In this document: piece by piece, positions 12,153 through 24,059 of the stretch | Position numbering within the stretch: position 1 is the stretch's first letter | Layout of the letters: every line of letters starts with the position of its first letter | Notes under the pieces: generated by a model | Database searches by the model: none | Told to the model about the DNA's origin: nothing | What the model saw: only the letters and a program-made list of their open reading frames with translations | Made by a program: the position numbers and the translations under genes | Origin: Symsagittifera roscoffensis | Lineage: Eukaryota > Xenacoelomorpha > Acoela > Convolutidae | DNA length: 64,000 nt | Reading direction: 5' to 3' | Assembly: GCF_963678635.1 (NCBI RefSeq) | Contig: NC_087071.1 | Coordinates: forward strand, 46,732,889 to 46,796,888

Positions 12153-12950
12153 AATTAGGTGAAAAATCTCGACTCGGGTAGCTGCCAGAGATGTAAATCA
12201 GTAGCACTGTAGAGATAAAAATTGTGAGTAAACTGCTTTAGTGAGCCAAATTGTTTTCTGTAGAGTATGACTTGATGCGATATTCTCACGGTTGGATCAG
12301 GTTGTATACATTTAATTTTACCCAAAAATCAAATCTAGTTTTAATGGTTGTTCCACATTTTAAATCTTCGTTTTAGTTTATGGATTGATTGTATAACGGA
12401 GTTTAATGTTTTACAAAGCTGAGAGGTTGTGACGCAGAATATGTTCAGTTTTTCCATGGGTTTCTATGTGGCTACTGGATTTTAGTTTGAAACATAATAT
12501 CAAAGTTTTCAAAAGCTGTAGGAAATTTTTTACGTATTTGATATAACTTTGATTATCGCTTAATCAAAGTTAATTGTTTCGCTTCTCATTTTTTCTTTAT
12601 TAGAGAGGAAAAACTTTTCCCAGCCATGTATTTGTCCTGTCCAATACTCTTTGTTAGTAAAATTTGCAGTATCGTTGGCATATAAAAACATCTCAGTAAT
12701 GTGTTTAGACTCTAGATCTCTTCTCAAAACCAAAGAATCCAGAGCAGCCGCTTGTGTTACACCAATTTTTTATAGCAGAGGTTATTGAAAAATTTGTTTG
12801 TGTATACTAATTCCTGTTCTGACAATATGATTGTAATAATTCGCACACACGGCTTCTCAAGCCATACGAATTAACCTTTTCAAATTGGAATGATGCTCTA
12901 CTCTATCAAATGCTTTTTTAGGTTCAGATATAAAATTGAAATCTTCTGCG

Positions 12951-13273
12951 GCGGTCGAAAAACAGTCGCAGTTGTCCAAAAAAGAGTCGAGGCTGTGAAA
13001 AAATTAGTCGCGGTGGTCGACAACTTAGTCGCGGCATGGCCAAAATTGAGGCGCAGCGGTGGAAAAGTTGGTGGTCGCGGCGGTCAAAAAATTAGTCGCA
13101 GTGATCAAAAAAATTAGTCGCGATGGTCAACAAATTAGTCGCGGCGGTTGAAAAATTTATCGCGGTTATTGAAAAATTAGTCGCAGTGGTCAAAAAAGTA
13201 GTCCCCGCGGTCGAATAATTTGTCGTGGCGGTCGAAAATTAATCGGGGTATGGTCGAACATTTGGTCGCGGCT
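12951..13273. repeat. 21-bp minisatellite, about 15 copies
   Basis: The approximate unit is GYGGTCGAAAAATTAGTCGCG, degenerate by 2-6 bases per copy, with a few copies 1-3 bp longer. Because 21 is a multiple of three it leaves open frames (for example 12890-13117, giving LVAVVDN-like peptides), which I do not regard as genes. Confidence 0.8.
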
Positions 13274-13829
13274 GGAGTGACCGAAAAAAAACACCGCAAT
13301 TGGCGCAAACAAAAAAAGTTAGAAGCAATTGGTGCGACTGAAGAAAAGTTAACAGCGGTCGGGAAAACCATATAGTCTCAAGCTGTTCGCGAGCCTGACG
13401 ATTGACTCTGATGGCTCCAAAAGTATGAAACGACTATTTTGGTCTCTAACTGAAAACTCATCTGGCTTAAATCATCTTTTCCGAATTTTTGAGGTGAAAG
13501 ATATAATTTTTTTTTGAGATTAAGGACTTTATAGGCTTCAAATATTGTTATATATCCCTCATTTTCCCTCATAGATTATATTTTTTATGGTCCATGAGCA
13601 GGTCTTCTTCTGGTGATACTGTATATGATAACCAAATATGCTGTTCTAGCTTGCTGCACTTTAAAAATACTTCTATACTGAGTTTCTTTGCTAATTGTAA
13701 CTTTTTTACAGTTTTGCAAGCAAAAATCGTAATAAATTTATAATATAACCCAAATAGTTCTAGTTTTAAAGAAACACTTGCGGTTTTTAGTTCCTTGTTT
13801 CTGTTTATTTGATGACTGATCTTGTTTTT

Positions 13830-14129
13830 AAGCAAGATGTGAGCGGTTTGAGCGAGTTTTTTAGACGATTGCGCTCAAAATCTTGCTTCAAAATGAGCGG
13901 TTTGAGCGGTTTTTAAGCAGTATATTAAAAAACCGCTTAAAAATCGCGCAAGGTATGAACGGTTTTTGAGCGGTTTATCTAAAAAAAACGCCCAAAAACC
14001 GCCCCAGATTTTAGCGGTTTTTGAGCAGTTTTTTTTTAGATAAACCGCTCAAAAACCGTTCATATCTTGCGCGGTTTTTGAGCGGTTTTTTTAAAAACCG
14101 CTCAAACCGCTCATTATGAAGCAAGATTT
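13830..14129 (-). repeat. Right inverted-repeat array of the fold-back-like element
   Basis: Begins AAGCAAGATGTGAGCGGTTT and is the inverted counterpart of 11935-12152 up to about 14062. The last ~65 bp mirror the beginning of this same array, ending AAGCAAGATTTTGAGG. Confidence 0.65.
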
Positions 14130-14750
14130 TGAGGTTAAAGAAACTAAGTGGTATTTCCTTCAAGTTGTGAAACAATGTTTTAGCAATAAATATTTTCAAT
14201 CAGATAACGACTGTCTGGAATGCTTTTAATTGTTAACCCGTAAAATTTTTGATGATATAAAATAGAATAAACCACAGCAGAAAGATGTCTGATCTAAGTT
14301 TGGAAAACACCTAGCTGAAAGTGTGTCTTATCATAGCAGAGTACCAGAACTGGCAGAGAGTCATGAGAGTCAAGCAAAGTGCCATAACTAGGAGAGTGCA
14401 ATATCTGGCAGAGTGCTATAGCTAGCAGAGTGCCATATCAGAGTGCCAATTACTAGCAGAATGCCAAAATCTAGCAGAGTGTCAATATCTAGTAGAGTGC
14501 CAAAATCTAGCAGAGAGCCAATATCTACCAGAATGCCAAAATCTATCAGAGTGCCAATATCTAGCAGAAAAACAATATCTAGCAGAATGCCAAAATCTAG
14601 CAGAGTGCCAATATCTAGCAGAGTGCCAATATCTAGCAGAGTGCCAATATCTAGCAGAGTGTCAATATCTAGCAGAGTGCCAATATCTAGCAGAGTGTCA
14701 ATATCTAGCAGAGTGCCAATATCTAGCAGAGAGTCAATATCTAGCAGAGT

Positions 14751-15266
14751 GCCATAGGTAGCAGAGTGCAAAAGCAGAGTGCCACAGTAGAGTGCCAATG
14801 TCTAGCAGTTCCCACAAGAGTCCAGTAGAGTGCCATAGCAGAGTCGCATAGCAGAGTGTAATAGCAGAGTGCCATAGTAGAATGTCAAAATCTATCGGTG
14901 TCCCATAAGAGTCAAGCAGAGTGCCATTGCAGAGTCGCATAGCAGAGTGTAATAGCAGAGTGCCATAGCTAGCAGAGTGCCATAGCAGAGTTCCATAGCT
15001 AGCAGAGTGCCATAGGTAGCAGAGTGCAAAAGCAGAGTGCCACAGTAGAGTGCCAATGTCTAGCAGTTCCCACAAGAGTCCAGTAGAGTGCCATAGCAGA
15101 GTCGCATAGCAGAGTGTAATAGCAGAGTGCCATAGTAGAATGTCAAAATCTATCGGTGTCCCATAAGAGTCAAGCAGAGTGCCATTGCAGAGTCGCATAG
15201 CAGAGTGTAATAGCAGAGTGCCATAGCTAGCAGAGTGCCATAGCAGAGTTCCATAGCTAGCAGAGT
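14751..15266. repeat. 258-bp higher-order repeat, two copies
   Basis: GCCATAGGTAGCAGAGTGCA starts at 14751 and again at 15009. The two 258-bp copies are nearly identical by eye, implying a recent duplication inside the minisatellite. Confidence 0.85.
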
Positions 15267-15290
15267 GCCATATCAGAGTGCCATAGTAGA

Positions 15291-15770
15291 GGTCAATATC
15301 TAGAGGTGTGCCACAAGAGTCAAGCAGAGTGCCATAGCTAGCAGAAGGCTATATCAGAGTGCCATACCTAGTAGAAAGCATAGCTAGCTGAGTGCCATAT
15401 CAGAGTGCCATAGTAGAGGTCAATATCTAGAGGTGTGCCACAAGAGTCAAGCAGAGTGCCATAGCTAGCAGAAGGCTATATCAGAGTGCCATACCTAGTA
15501 GAAAGCATAGCTAGCAGAGTGCCATATCAGAGTGCCATAGTAGAGGTCAATATCTAGAGGTGTGCCACAAGAGTCAAGCAGAGTGCCATAGCTAGCAGAA
15601 GGCTATATCAGAGTGCCATACCTAGTAGAAAGCATAGCTAGCAGAGTGCCATAGTAGAGGTCAATATCTAGAGGTGTGCCACAAGAGTCAAGCAGAGTGC
15701 CATAGCTAGCAGAAGGCTATATCAGAGTGCCATACCTAGTAGAAAGCATAGCTAGCTGAGTGCCATAGCA
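15291..15770. repeat. 127-bp higher-order repeat, four copies
   Basis: Starts of GGTCAATATCTAGAGGTGTG fall at 15291, 15418, 15545 and 15659. The third period is 114 bp because one 13-bp subunit (TATCAGAGTGCCA) is missing. Confidence 0.85.
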
Positions 15771-15915
15771 GATTGCCATATCAGATTTCAATAGCTAACA
15801 AACTGCTATAGCCAGCAGAGTGCCATAGATTGCAGAGTGTCAGAGCAGAATGCCAATATCTAGCAGTGTGCCATAAAAGTCAAGCCGTGTGTCCCAGATG
15901 ACAGAGTGCCGTAGC

Positions 15916-16770
15916 CTGTCTCTCGGTGGAATGTTAACTTCTTCAAATAAAAAAAATCATAAATTGTTGCAGAAACAAAAACTTTTAAAATAAAGTTTGC
16001 TATTACAGTAGAAACTTGAGTTTCTCATAAAAATTTTGAATGTGTACGTGGATTTTTACACAGAGAAGCAAATATAGCCCAAAAATTCCAATTTTTTTGT
16101 TGTTTGCAAGGACTTTTCCCCCGGCAAGAACACGTACTTTTAATATAGTCTGACCCAAGAAACTAGTTTTGATTTACTGGCTATTTTACGCCTTCAACAC
16201 AAAATTTCTCAATATTTTATCCGGTTGCTCCCGAACAGTTTTATTTGGCACTTGTCGTCGAAATGTCAATCTTTTAACTTAAATAGATGCAGAGAAAACG
16301 ATAAACACGTGAAAAAAAACGTTCATTTGCACGTTGAAATTAAGAAGTTGTAAAATTTGATCTCCGTGAGTGTATCTGTTAAAATTTTTCTTTCTGTTTT
16401 CTATCTGGTTCAATCCTGAATTGTGCTTTGTTTACTTTTAGCTGCATTATTTCATATTAAATCAGAAAATATATATAATTTTTCCTTTTTTGTTCCTTTG
16501 GTTCTATTTTTTTCTTTAATCCAGATGCGCGTCTACTTCATTTGGAGATGTTAAGACAAGCACCACTTGAGTGTCTATTTAGATGTTATCAACCCACTTT
16601 TTTTGGAAAAAAATCACTTGGCAATATTCAATTGATAAACAGCCTGAAGCATCATTGTTGGAATTTGGTTAATGATTTCCATGTCGTAATATATAAGATT
16701 CAAAGATGTTCGATGATTTTAGCATACAGCAGAGAAGTTTCATAATTGTAGTTTTGTTAGAGATCAGTGT
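15916..16770. other. AT-rich spacer downstream of the GTPase gene
   Basis: No domain or RNA gene is seen. The small frame at 16542-16745 has no supporting feature. Confidence 0.45.
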
Positions 16771-18799
16771 CTAGTTGTGCCCAGAAGATGCGCTTTTGAC
16801 TTGATTCTCAATCTTGAGGTATTCCATCTGCCATTTGCTTATCAGCTTCTCCTGCTCGTCAAGTTCTTTCCTTCTCACCTCCGACTTCGAATGACTCCAT
16901 TCAAGCTTGCAGAAGTCTTTGACCTCTCTGTCAATCAAATGGATTTCCCGCTGCACATCGTCATTCAAGTAGAACAAGATAGTCGCTGGAACCACAATTG
17001 AGATCCGATCCATCGCCAGGTCTTTCAGCACCTCCAGTGCCGACTCATAAGTGGCCTTCTTCTGTGATTCGTACTTCTGTACATCGTCTTCAAACAACCT
17101 ATCGCATCTCGACATCATCTCCGCAAAATCAGCAGTGCCTCTATCTTGAGTCTCGAACCTGGCCCTAGTTTTGGATCTCTTCCTGAAGTCTGTATTGTCA
17201 TCACTTTCGTCGCTGTCATTGTCGGCACCTCTGCTTTTGATTCTCTTTTACGTTTGTCGCATTTTCTCCATTCGTTCATCGAGATCCAGCCTCTTCAGGA
17301 TTTTGAGATACAAGTGATCATCAGAGTAGAAATACTGCTCATATTTGTGCACGTTTTCAAGTTGCCCGTTCAGAACTTGTTGAGCATTTTCGAAAATGAG
17401 CTTCAGTCTTTCTAGCAAAAAAATCAATATGTCCTTGTTGACCGTCGAACATTTCGAACACTAACTGCATGATAATTTCTTTATTCAGGTTTCGGATCTC
17501 CTCTTTGCAGATCATTGCAGGTCCCACAAATGAGGTCACAATCGGCACTGCGTATGTCTTGAAGTTGGCGTAGTTGTGAAAGTTCACCAACTCCCCTTTT
17601 CTCCAAGACGACACAACCTCTCCCACATTTTTGGAGTTTTCAACGTCCGCCATTTTTTGCTGGTAGCCCTGCTTGAACTTCTCGAAGCACACTCGCTGGC
17701 GTGAGAACATATCTTGTGTCATCACGTGAGGCGAGTAGTTTCCTTTTAGGGTTTCCCTTGCAGCCTCAATGAACTTTTGTAACTTTTTGTCTGTTGAGTC
17801 TGAAGTAATCTGCTCTGGCTCTGGAAGTGTGTTCAGTTCTTCGCCAATGCCGCATCGCAGACCTTCAACTTTTGTCCAAGATGATCGAAAGGTCTCCAAA
17901 ATGGGTTTGAGAAGCATGTAGCATACTTTCTTGTACAGGTTTTGAAACGAACAATGGTCAGCAGGTATTCCGAATTCCTTGCAAATAGGTCGAAATATTT
18001 CGGCTTCCTGCGCGTCGCTCTTAGCTGCACTGTTAACAAACACGCAATGTTTGTATTTATGGTAGTCCTGGTTTGCAACTTGTTGGAGCATTTTTTGGAG
18101 CCGGCCTTTGTCCGCAACACACTTGTCAATTTTAGTGAATACCACAATTGTCCGTTGCCCTTCGGGGTCGACGCTGTTCACGAGATCGAAAATTTTGTTG
18201 AGCGCTAAATCACGTGTCATGTCAATGACACATAGAATTATAGACTTTTCCACTGAAATATACTTCCAAACCATATCTCGAACTTTTTCAACGACTGATT
18301 CGTCCTGCGTTCGTTTATTCGCTGAGTGAATGATTCCCGGGAGATCCACGATTGTCAAGTTCCGAGCATCCGGGTTCTCGATTCGGATTCTGGCCATTGT
18401 ATCCAAATTGAACCCTCCGTGGCCGCTTTTGCCCGAAACCAGTTTCTTAGAGGCTTCATTAACTTCAGTGCTAATGTCTTCAACTTTTATATTTTTCTCT
18501 TCAGGTGCAAACATTCGACAAATCGGTTTGCCGGTTGCCTTTCGCGACTGAAGTTGCGTGGCGCAAACGGTCACAGTTCCGTCACCCGTCGGCAGAGCGA
18601 TTCCCGAGAGCTTCCCGAGGACGCTGCTCTTGCCCGATGTCTGATCACCGGCGGCAACAACATTTGGAATCGATAGGACATTTTCCAAGAAACCGTGACG
18701 TTCTATTTCATCTATCAAGTCAAAGAGTTGGCTACTGTATTGGTCATATCGCTCATTTTTCACTTCCGCTTTGGGCAAAAATTTATCGATTGAACTCAT
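16771..18799 (-). pseudogene. Mx/dynamin-like large GTPase, single exon, interrupted frame
   Basis: The start chosen is the ATG at 18799 (MSSIDKFLP), because the frame open further upstream has no family similarity. The GTPase domain shows the P-loop GDQTSGKSS (residues 51-59), ALPTGDGTVT (switch I region), DLPG (152-155) and TKID (222-225), in the order and spacing of Mx and dynamin proteins. The stalk follows. At the A7 run 17417-17423 the frame shifts; the continuation is clear in the next frame (FENAQQVLNGQ), then a TAA occurs at 17248-17250, after which the same frame stays open through an acidic linker and a GED-like helical end to 16771. About 675 codons fits Mx-like proteins. Family members self-assemble and bind membranes or nucleoproteins, and some vertebrate Mx proteins are antiviral. 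Whether this copy works is doubtful: the shift could be a homopolymer assembly error, the stop could not. An intronless gene may also be a retrocopy. Confidence 0.8.
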
Positions 18800-18939
18800 T
18801 TTGAGCTGTAGTCGAAATTCGAGTTTCTTACAAGAATGTTTAGATGAATTTACTGAAAAGTTTTGAAATTTCGAAAAGTATGAAATGAAAAGAGCAACTA
18901 GACCGTAGCTGCGCGAGACTGAAAATGAAATAATCAAAA

Positions 18940-19914
18940 ACTAGGTGATGATAAGAACAATTAAATCAAACATCTCAATTAGCAGTGCAAATATACACAA
19001 CAAGAAAAATTACCCATAATTTAAATCAATAAAATTTGGAGACAAGAGCAAATATTTTTGCTTATGAAATCAAATCAGTCGAAAGGGCAAGCATTTCTGG
19101 TTTACTTTTCGAATGATAGCTCGCTACGGTATGAGTCACATAGATGACCGTCAGCGAGTATGATTACCGTTATAATTAGTTAGTTCAATTAATTAGTTAT
19201 ATTATTTAATTAGTCAATTATATTTATAGTTATAATTCAATTAAATAATTGATGTGCTTGAAGTTGAATGTTCATTAGTAGAAAAAAAACCCTGAAAGCC
19301 AATCTGCTGTGGGGGAAGAGGAGTGTTGGGACACTCCTGCACGATAGTGTCCATTCAAAAAATTATTTTTAGGTAGATTATTGTTCCGAATTTCGAAAGA
19401 AAGTAACGGAAGTATTGTGCTCGGGCTGGGTTTTTTTTCTTCAGACAATTTTCGACTTTTTATCTAGCCAATTTTGGTGGGATTTTTAAAATTTCATTCA
19501 AAAAGTATTGTTGTCCGGAGCTCAAATTTGGAAAGATATTTCACCTGTGATCATTTTTTGTTCAGTCATGGGGGTTTAAAGATTGCCATTTTGGCCATTT
19601 TTGGAACAATTAACGCGCAAAATATTTCGCGCTATTAACGCGTAAGGGGAGATTTTCGTCTTCGAAATTGATCGAAGGAAGCTTATCTGCCATATTTGAT
19701 TTGTTACTAGGAGCAAAACCTATCACTTTGTACTTTATATGACGTTTGGGGGGATGAATTTCACAAAAACATCTCAAATTTAAAAACAAAATCGTTTTTA
19801 CTTATAACATTAACTTTTTTCTTGTTTTTACTGCTTCATAGACCTTAAGAAGCAGTCGGAACATCCAGGGCCTCCCTCTGATACGAAGTCTTGTTAAAAG
19901 TATAAAATTGATTG
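18940..19914. other. AT-rich spacer up to assembly gap
   Basis: Includes an AATTA-type low-complexity patch at about 19160-19250. No gene is seen. Confidence 0.5.
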
Positions 19915-20114
19915 NNNNNNNNNNNNNNNNNNNNNNNNNNNNNNNNNNNNNNNNNNNNNNNNNNNNNNNNNNNNNNNNNNNNNNNNNNNNNNNNNNNNNN
20001 NNNNNNNNNNNNNNNNNNNNNNNNNNNNNNNNNNNNNNNNNNNNNNNNNNNNNNNNNNNNNNNNNNNNNNNNNNNNNNNNNNNNNNNNNNNNNNNNNNNN
20101 NNNNNNNNNNNNNN
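19915..20114. other. Assembly gap (200 N)
   Basis: Exactly 200 undefined bases, a round number typical of a placeholder, so the real distance is unknown and reading frames across it are meaningless. Confidence 1.
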
Positions 20115-21059
20115 ACTTTGCTAACGAAAACACTGGTTCTCTAGTTGTTTTAGTATCGAGCATATACGATACCGAGTCGAGTTTGAATATGGTTTTCCCC
20201 CAATTCCCCTTTAATGGTTTTCTTGTTGGGTCCTCAAAAACCAAACAAAAAACACTACCAGTATTTGGAGTTCATACTTTTGCATATAAGGCCCAATGGT
20301 TACTACACAGTTGATTAGAGAAATGAACCCGTAATTCATTGGTTAGTGGGTGAAAATCATATTTGACACCTTTGTTCTTTCCTTTAGTCATGAACGTTTT
20401 TAATGTTTTTCAGTAAACTTATTTGAAGTCTCTGATACTATCTACTTTCTCCTGAGGTACTATTAAACCTCGTTTCCATGACCTGTTCTTTTTTCAATCA
20501 CAAGATTCTCACAATCTGATTCATTGAGTGGATAGAAAGTAGGAAAAAGTTGGGAAAATTCATGCAGATAAAATGCATCGTTCTAACGGCTGCTTATTCA
20601 AGCCGCAAAATTTATGCAACAATTTAACCTTACGTCTGTTACTACCGGTAGAAATAATAGTTCACTATTTTTTAGCGCTTCACGTTTCCCTTTTGTTTGA
20701 GTGCAATTTCTATTTTTAATCGAAGAGACTATTTCAGTCTGATAATTTTTTCCAAAATCACAGGTTATTACAATTTTGCAGGTCAGTTTTCCTAGGCATA
20801 AAAATATTATAATTTATTCAATAAAGAACGCTTTCTTGGTGTCCATAATGAGGATATGTATTTCGTTTTTACGGTTAAATAACTAACAAAAACACTATTT
20901 TGATCATTATCATATATCAGGGTCTTATGCAACAAATAGCGCTGACCGTTCACTTTCCTTTCTCTCAATATACCGTATACGACCTCTGTTTCTTTCTGTG
21001 ATGTCTTATTATCAATTTCTATAGAGCTAGCTGCTTTCGATTCAGATTTTTTTGTTTTT

Positions 21060-22480
21060 CTTTTCTTGGTAATTTGGATGATATTTTATTTCGTAAACTT
21101 CACCTTGGTTCCAGGGTGGCTCTTCAAGGTTGATATCTTGTATTTTGCTGGAGTACGCAATGACTCGATCCACGCTTTGCTGCTTTTGTGTCAAAATGGC
21201 CCTTACCCATGCGCGTTAATGATGCGCCCGTCATGAGGGTATACATATCTTCATCAATGAGATAACCAAGTAACGGTGCTTGCTGTAGTTTTTTTTAGCA
21301 GTCTCTTCAAAGTTGTTTTGCGTTTTGCGTTCAAAAACATTCACTCTGTTTAAGGGTTTGTAAAGTGGTTCGCTGTCTTATTAAATCCTCCAATGTTTTA
21401 TTGGTAGAACTCAAGGAATTCTAATACGGTCCGCAGTTGTTTGATATTTTGAGGCTATTTCATATGCCTAATTGCATTTTTTTACGGATCAACATCGGCG
21501 CCGTTGATCGGCACAATATGCCCAAGAAAACGAAATTTCTTCTGTTAGCTTTTTCGTTCCAATCCTTTTTTTTAGAGTTCCAACCTGTCTAGATTTTGTT
21601 CAAACTTTCTATCGAAAGTGTTAAAATTGTCTAGATGCACCCACTCAATTTTGAATGATAAACCGCTTAGTATCAACTCCATCGAGTTTTGAAATGCTCT
21701 TAGCGCTGAAGCGAGACCCATTGGTAGTCTCTTCAATTATAGAGATTCATCGGCGTAATGGAGGCTGTGAAAAGTTGCGAGTCTTCATATAGTGTCGTTT
21801 GAAAGCAACCAGAACTTAAATAATTAGTGGAGAAGAACTAGTTACCGTCCAAAAGGTCAATGACATCATTTATTTTTGGTAGAGCCCAGCTTGTCTTTTC
21901 GATCTGGCTTTCGAGGTTTAGTTTTCTATAATCAACTACTAATCTAAGGGATCCGTCTTTTTTCTAACAATTATGAATAATGCTGCCCAATTTGAAAGAG
22001 TTGCTTCGACCAGGTTGCCTTTTTCTAAGTCCTCTACGTCATCTTTTCTAAGTCCTCTTTTTCATGGTTTTCCGCTTTTCAAAGTTAAAACTTTCGTATG
22101 CCGTACTTTCGTTTGTTGAATTCGATTTTTCAAATCGGTGTAATGAGCAAATTGCTGTCATGATAATAGCTTCAATTTGTATATTCAGTGATTTCCTGAA
22201 TATTCATCCTTGGCTTACACTTATAAGTGAATCACCTGCTGGTAGTAGGGTTCTCGCTTCAAATTCCGGTATGCCTTCGATTAATCTTCTTGGCTATTGA
22301 GGACTGTTCTGTTGTCATCATTGTTGAAAGTTTCTACTAGTTTTTTGTGTCTGCTGGGTACTCATTCATTTGTCACTGCTACTGCGAAGTTTTGGACACC
22401 GGTCGTTTTTTGGGCTGATATAGGTAGCGTAATCCGATACTTAATATACAGCAATTGTTCACCAAAGTTAAGACTACAAT
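21060..22480 (-). pseudogene. Ty3/Gypsy remnant: reverse transcriptase and RNase H start
   Basis: The minus strand around 21975-21900 encodes KKDGSLRLVVDYRKLN, the classic Gypsy RT motif, preceded by a SNWAALFII-like segment. Then MGLASALRAFQNSMELIL (about 21720-21665) and RFLGHIVPINGADVDP (about 21530) mark later RT blocks. Near 21230 YTLMTGASLTRMG resembles the RNase H start with the catalytic Asp of TDAS replaced by Gly. The catalytic YxDD block falls in a badly broken stretch and I cannot see it. A weak protease-like stretch may lie at 22300-22480. Many stops and shifts mark an old copy. Confidence 0.75.
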
Positions 22481-24059
22481 TTTTATCTATTATGAAATCC
22501 AAACCAAGAAGGCAGATTAAGCAGTAATCCGCCGTTGTCAAAAAACCTGTTCGAAATCTTCCGATTTCGCCATACCTGACTCCAATCCTACTTTAATATT
22601 TTTTAAGTTATTCCTGTACTTGAAGTTTTTCTATGTGTTTTGATTCCCTCCCTTTAAGTTTATCCACTGTTAAATAAAAAAAAACTATCCGTTTTTTTGA
22701 AAAATTTCTTGTTTTTTTTTCTGCTAACTTGAATATATAATTGCAAAATTCGATATCTCATTATTCTGAAAATCATACACCTTGAAGTGGTCACAATAAT
22801 GCACAGAAGTTAGCTTTGATTGAAAGAACATTAGAGGTTGGAATCGGTTATTGTTGAATAATTGCCAACTGATTCCGAGAGATTCAAAGTTTTTATGATT
22901 GTCCCAGGTTTCTCGGTTTTCCATTTCAATATCGTTATTAATAGCTAAGGACCTTCTCAGATTCGTTTCTATATGCCTGTCAAGTAAAGTTGATAATTGT
23001 ACACAACCAATTTCTTTCCCTTGACAAGTTCTTTTTCTTAGTGTCATTATCGTTAATTGAATATGTCAGTTCTCAGACATCGTAATTGCTCAAATGAGTT
23101 TAGGTTTTAAATTTGACTTTTTCCTACAAACACTTCGGATTCCCTGCAATTGGCAGCTCCTGTGGGGTGTAACGCTAGTTGACTCCCTTGCCCATGGTAG
23201 AATAAGCTCAGGCCCGGATTGGCGGCGGCCGAGAGGGAAGATTGCAACCGCTATTCTGAAAAATATAGAAATTTAATTATTGATGGATTTGGTTTTCAAC
23301 CAATAGCTTCTGATGTGTAGGGTGCAATCGGCTCTAGCACTGAGATTTTTCTTTAAAAAAAAACGGTCTTTTTAGAACTCGAGCAGTCGACTGAGATATC
23401 CAGGGCCGGTAGTTTATTTATGGAGAGAATCTCACTCGCAATACAGGTTGCGAATGCTGCCTGTGCACTCGGCACTTATAAACGTAGTAGTAGTTGAGGC
23501 TTCAGAGGCTCGGTCTTCAGGGGTTGCAAGATTCATTATTGTTGTTACTCATCAATTTAATTTTTTCATCTCAAAATAAAGTTTAATCACGTTTTTTCCA
23601 GTTATTGCAGTGAGAACATTGCAAATGATTCTCCGAGTGCATATAGCCCTTACATGAGTTTATCGACGAAATGTTTTCAGTAGAGTTTGCTGATGTTCTT
23701 TCTGTTCAAGTCGTTTCCGCATTTGTCGAGACGTTTGATAATTATATTATAAACAATTTGGTTCGATGGAAGTTTTTATCGTTTGATTTTGATAGCCTGG
23801 TGCTCTCCCCTACTGAACTGTCTAGTTTTGTCATCATGAGGTTTTTGAAATTAACAGGAATGACTCATTTAGAATTTAATATTGATGGATGAAGGAGCAA
23901 GTCGTGCATTTCAACATAGAGAATCAAAGGTAATAAATTTAGTTTAGTTAGTCATTCTTCGTAATCATTGATTGAGGAGAGGATCGAGTTTGTGGCCATT
24001 TTTTGTACTTTTTCAATTTACCCAAAGTTTTTATGTTTGTTGGCCAAGCCTGTGAACAA
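22481..24059. other. Stretch without assignable gene
   Basis: A 107-codon minus-strand frame at 22724-23047 and short plus frames (23094-23276, 23671-23892) lack any motif I know. I leave them uncalled. Confidence 0.4.

Larger units (their letters stand above)
11935..14129. mobile_element. Putative non-autonomous fold-back DNA element with repetitive inverted ends
   Basis: Two arrays of the same short motif (AAACCGCTCAAA and its complement TTTGAGCGGTTT) bound a ~1.7-kb interior. The left array (11935-12152), read as its complement, runs collinearly with the right array (13830-14062): AAGCAAGAT.TGAGCGG, then TTTTTTAGAC, CTCAAAATCTTGCTTCAAAATGA, CGCGCAAG and TTTATCTAAAAAAA in the same order. 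Each array is also internally palindromic. The interior has no transposase, only a 21-bp minisatellite and AT-rich DNA. I could not identify a target duplication. A fold-back or other TIR element mobilised in trans is the best reading. Confidence 0.6.
14328..15915. repeat. Large 15-18-bp minisatellite (AGCAGAGTGCCATA..)
   Basis: The whole 1.6 kb is built from AGCAGAGTGCCAATATCT or AGCAGAGTGCCATAGCT and shorter variants. Near 14440-14755 the 18-bp unit is regular, which opens frames on both strands (six-residue repeats such as SRVPIS on plus and LLDIGT on minus, up to 136 codons). I treat these as repeat artefacts. Two higher-order levels are annotated separately. Confidence 0.9.

Noticed and set aside
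12890-13117. 75-codon plus-strand ORF (VAVVDNLVAAW-like)
   Set aside because: Product of the 21-bp minisatellite with no supporting start, splice or domain.
14388-14798. A 136-codon minus-strand ORF with LLDIGT repeats and a 104-codon plus-strand ORF with SRVPIS repeats
   Set aside because: Both arise from the same 18-bp minisatellite, whose unit is a multiple of three and lacks stops in several frames.
14328-15915. CRISPR-like array
   Set aside because: Repeats are contiguous, variable and without unique spacers, and the host is an animal.
17230-17252. A 21-nt intron removing the in-frame TAA of the GTPase
   Set aside because: GT..AG ends and length divisible by three fit, but introns this short are not known in animals, and the linker reads plausibly through the region.
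17942-18804. Plus-strand ORFs of 73-116 codons
   Set aside because: Antisense shadows of the GTPase.
19894-20244. 116-codon ORF across the gap
   Set aside because: Two thirds of it is N. The 45 real residues (LDSVSYMLDTKTTREPV) may be Gypsy-derived but cannot be placed.
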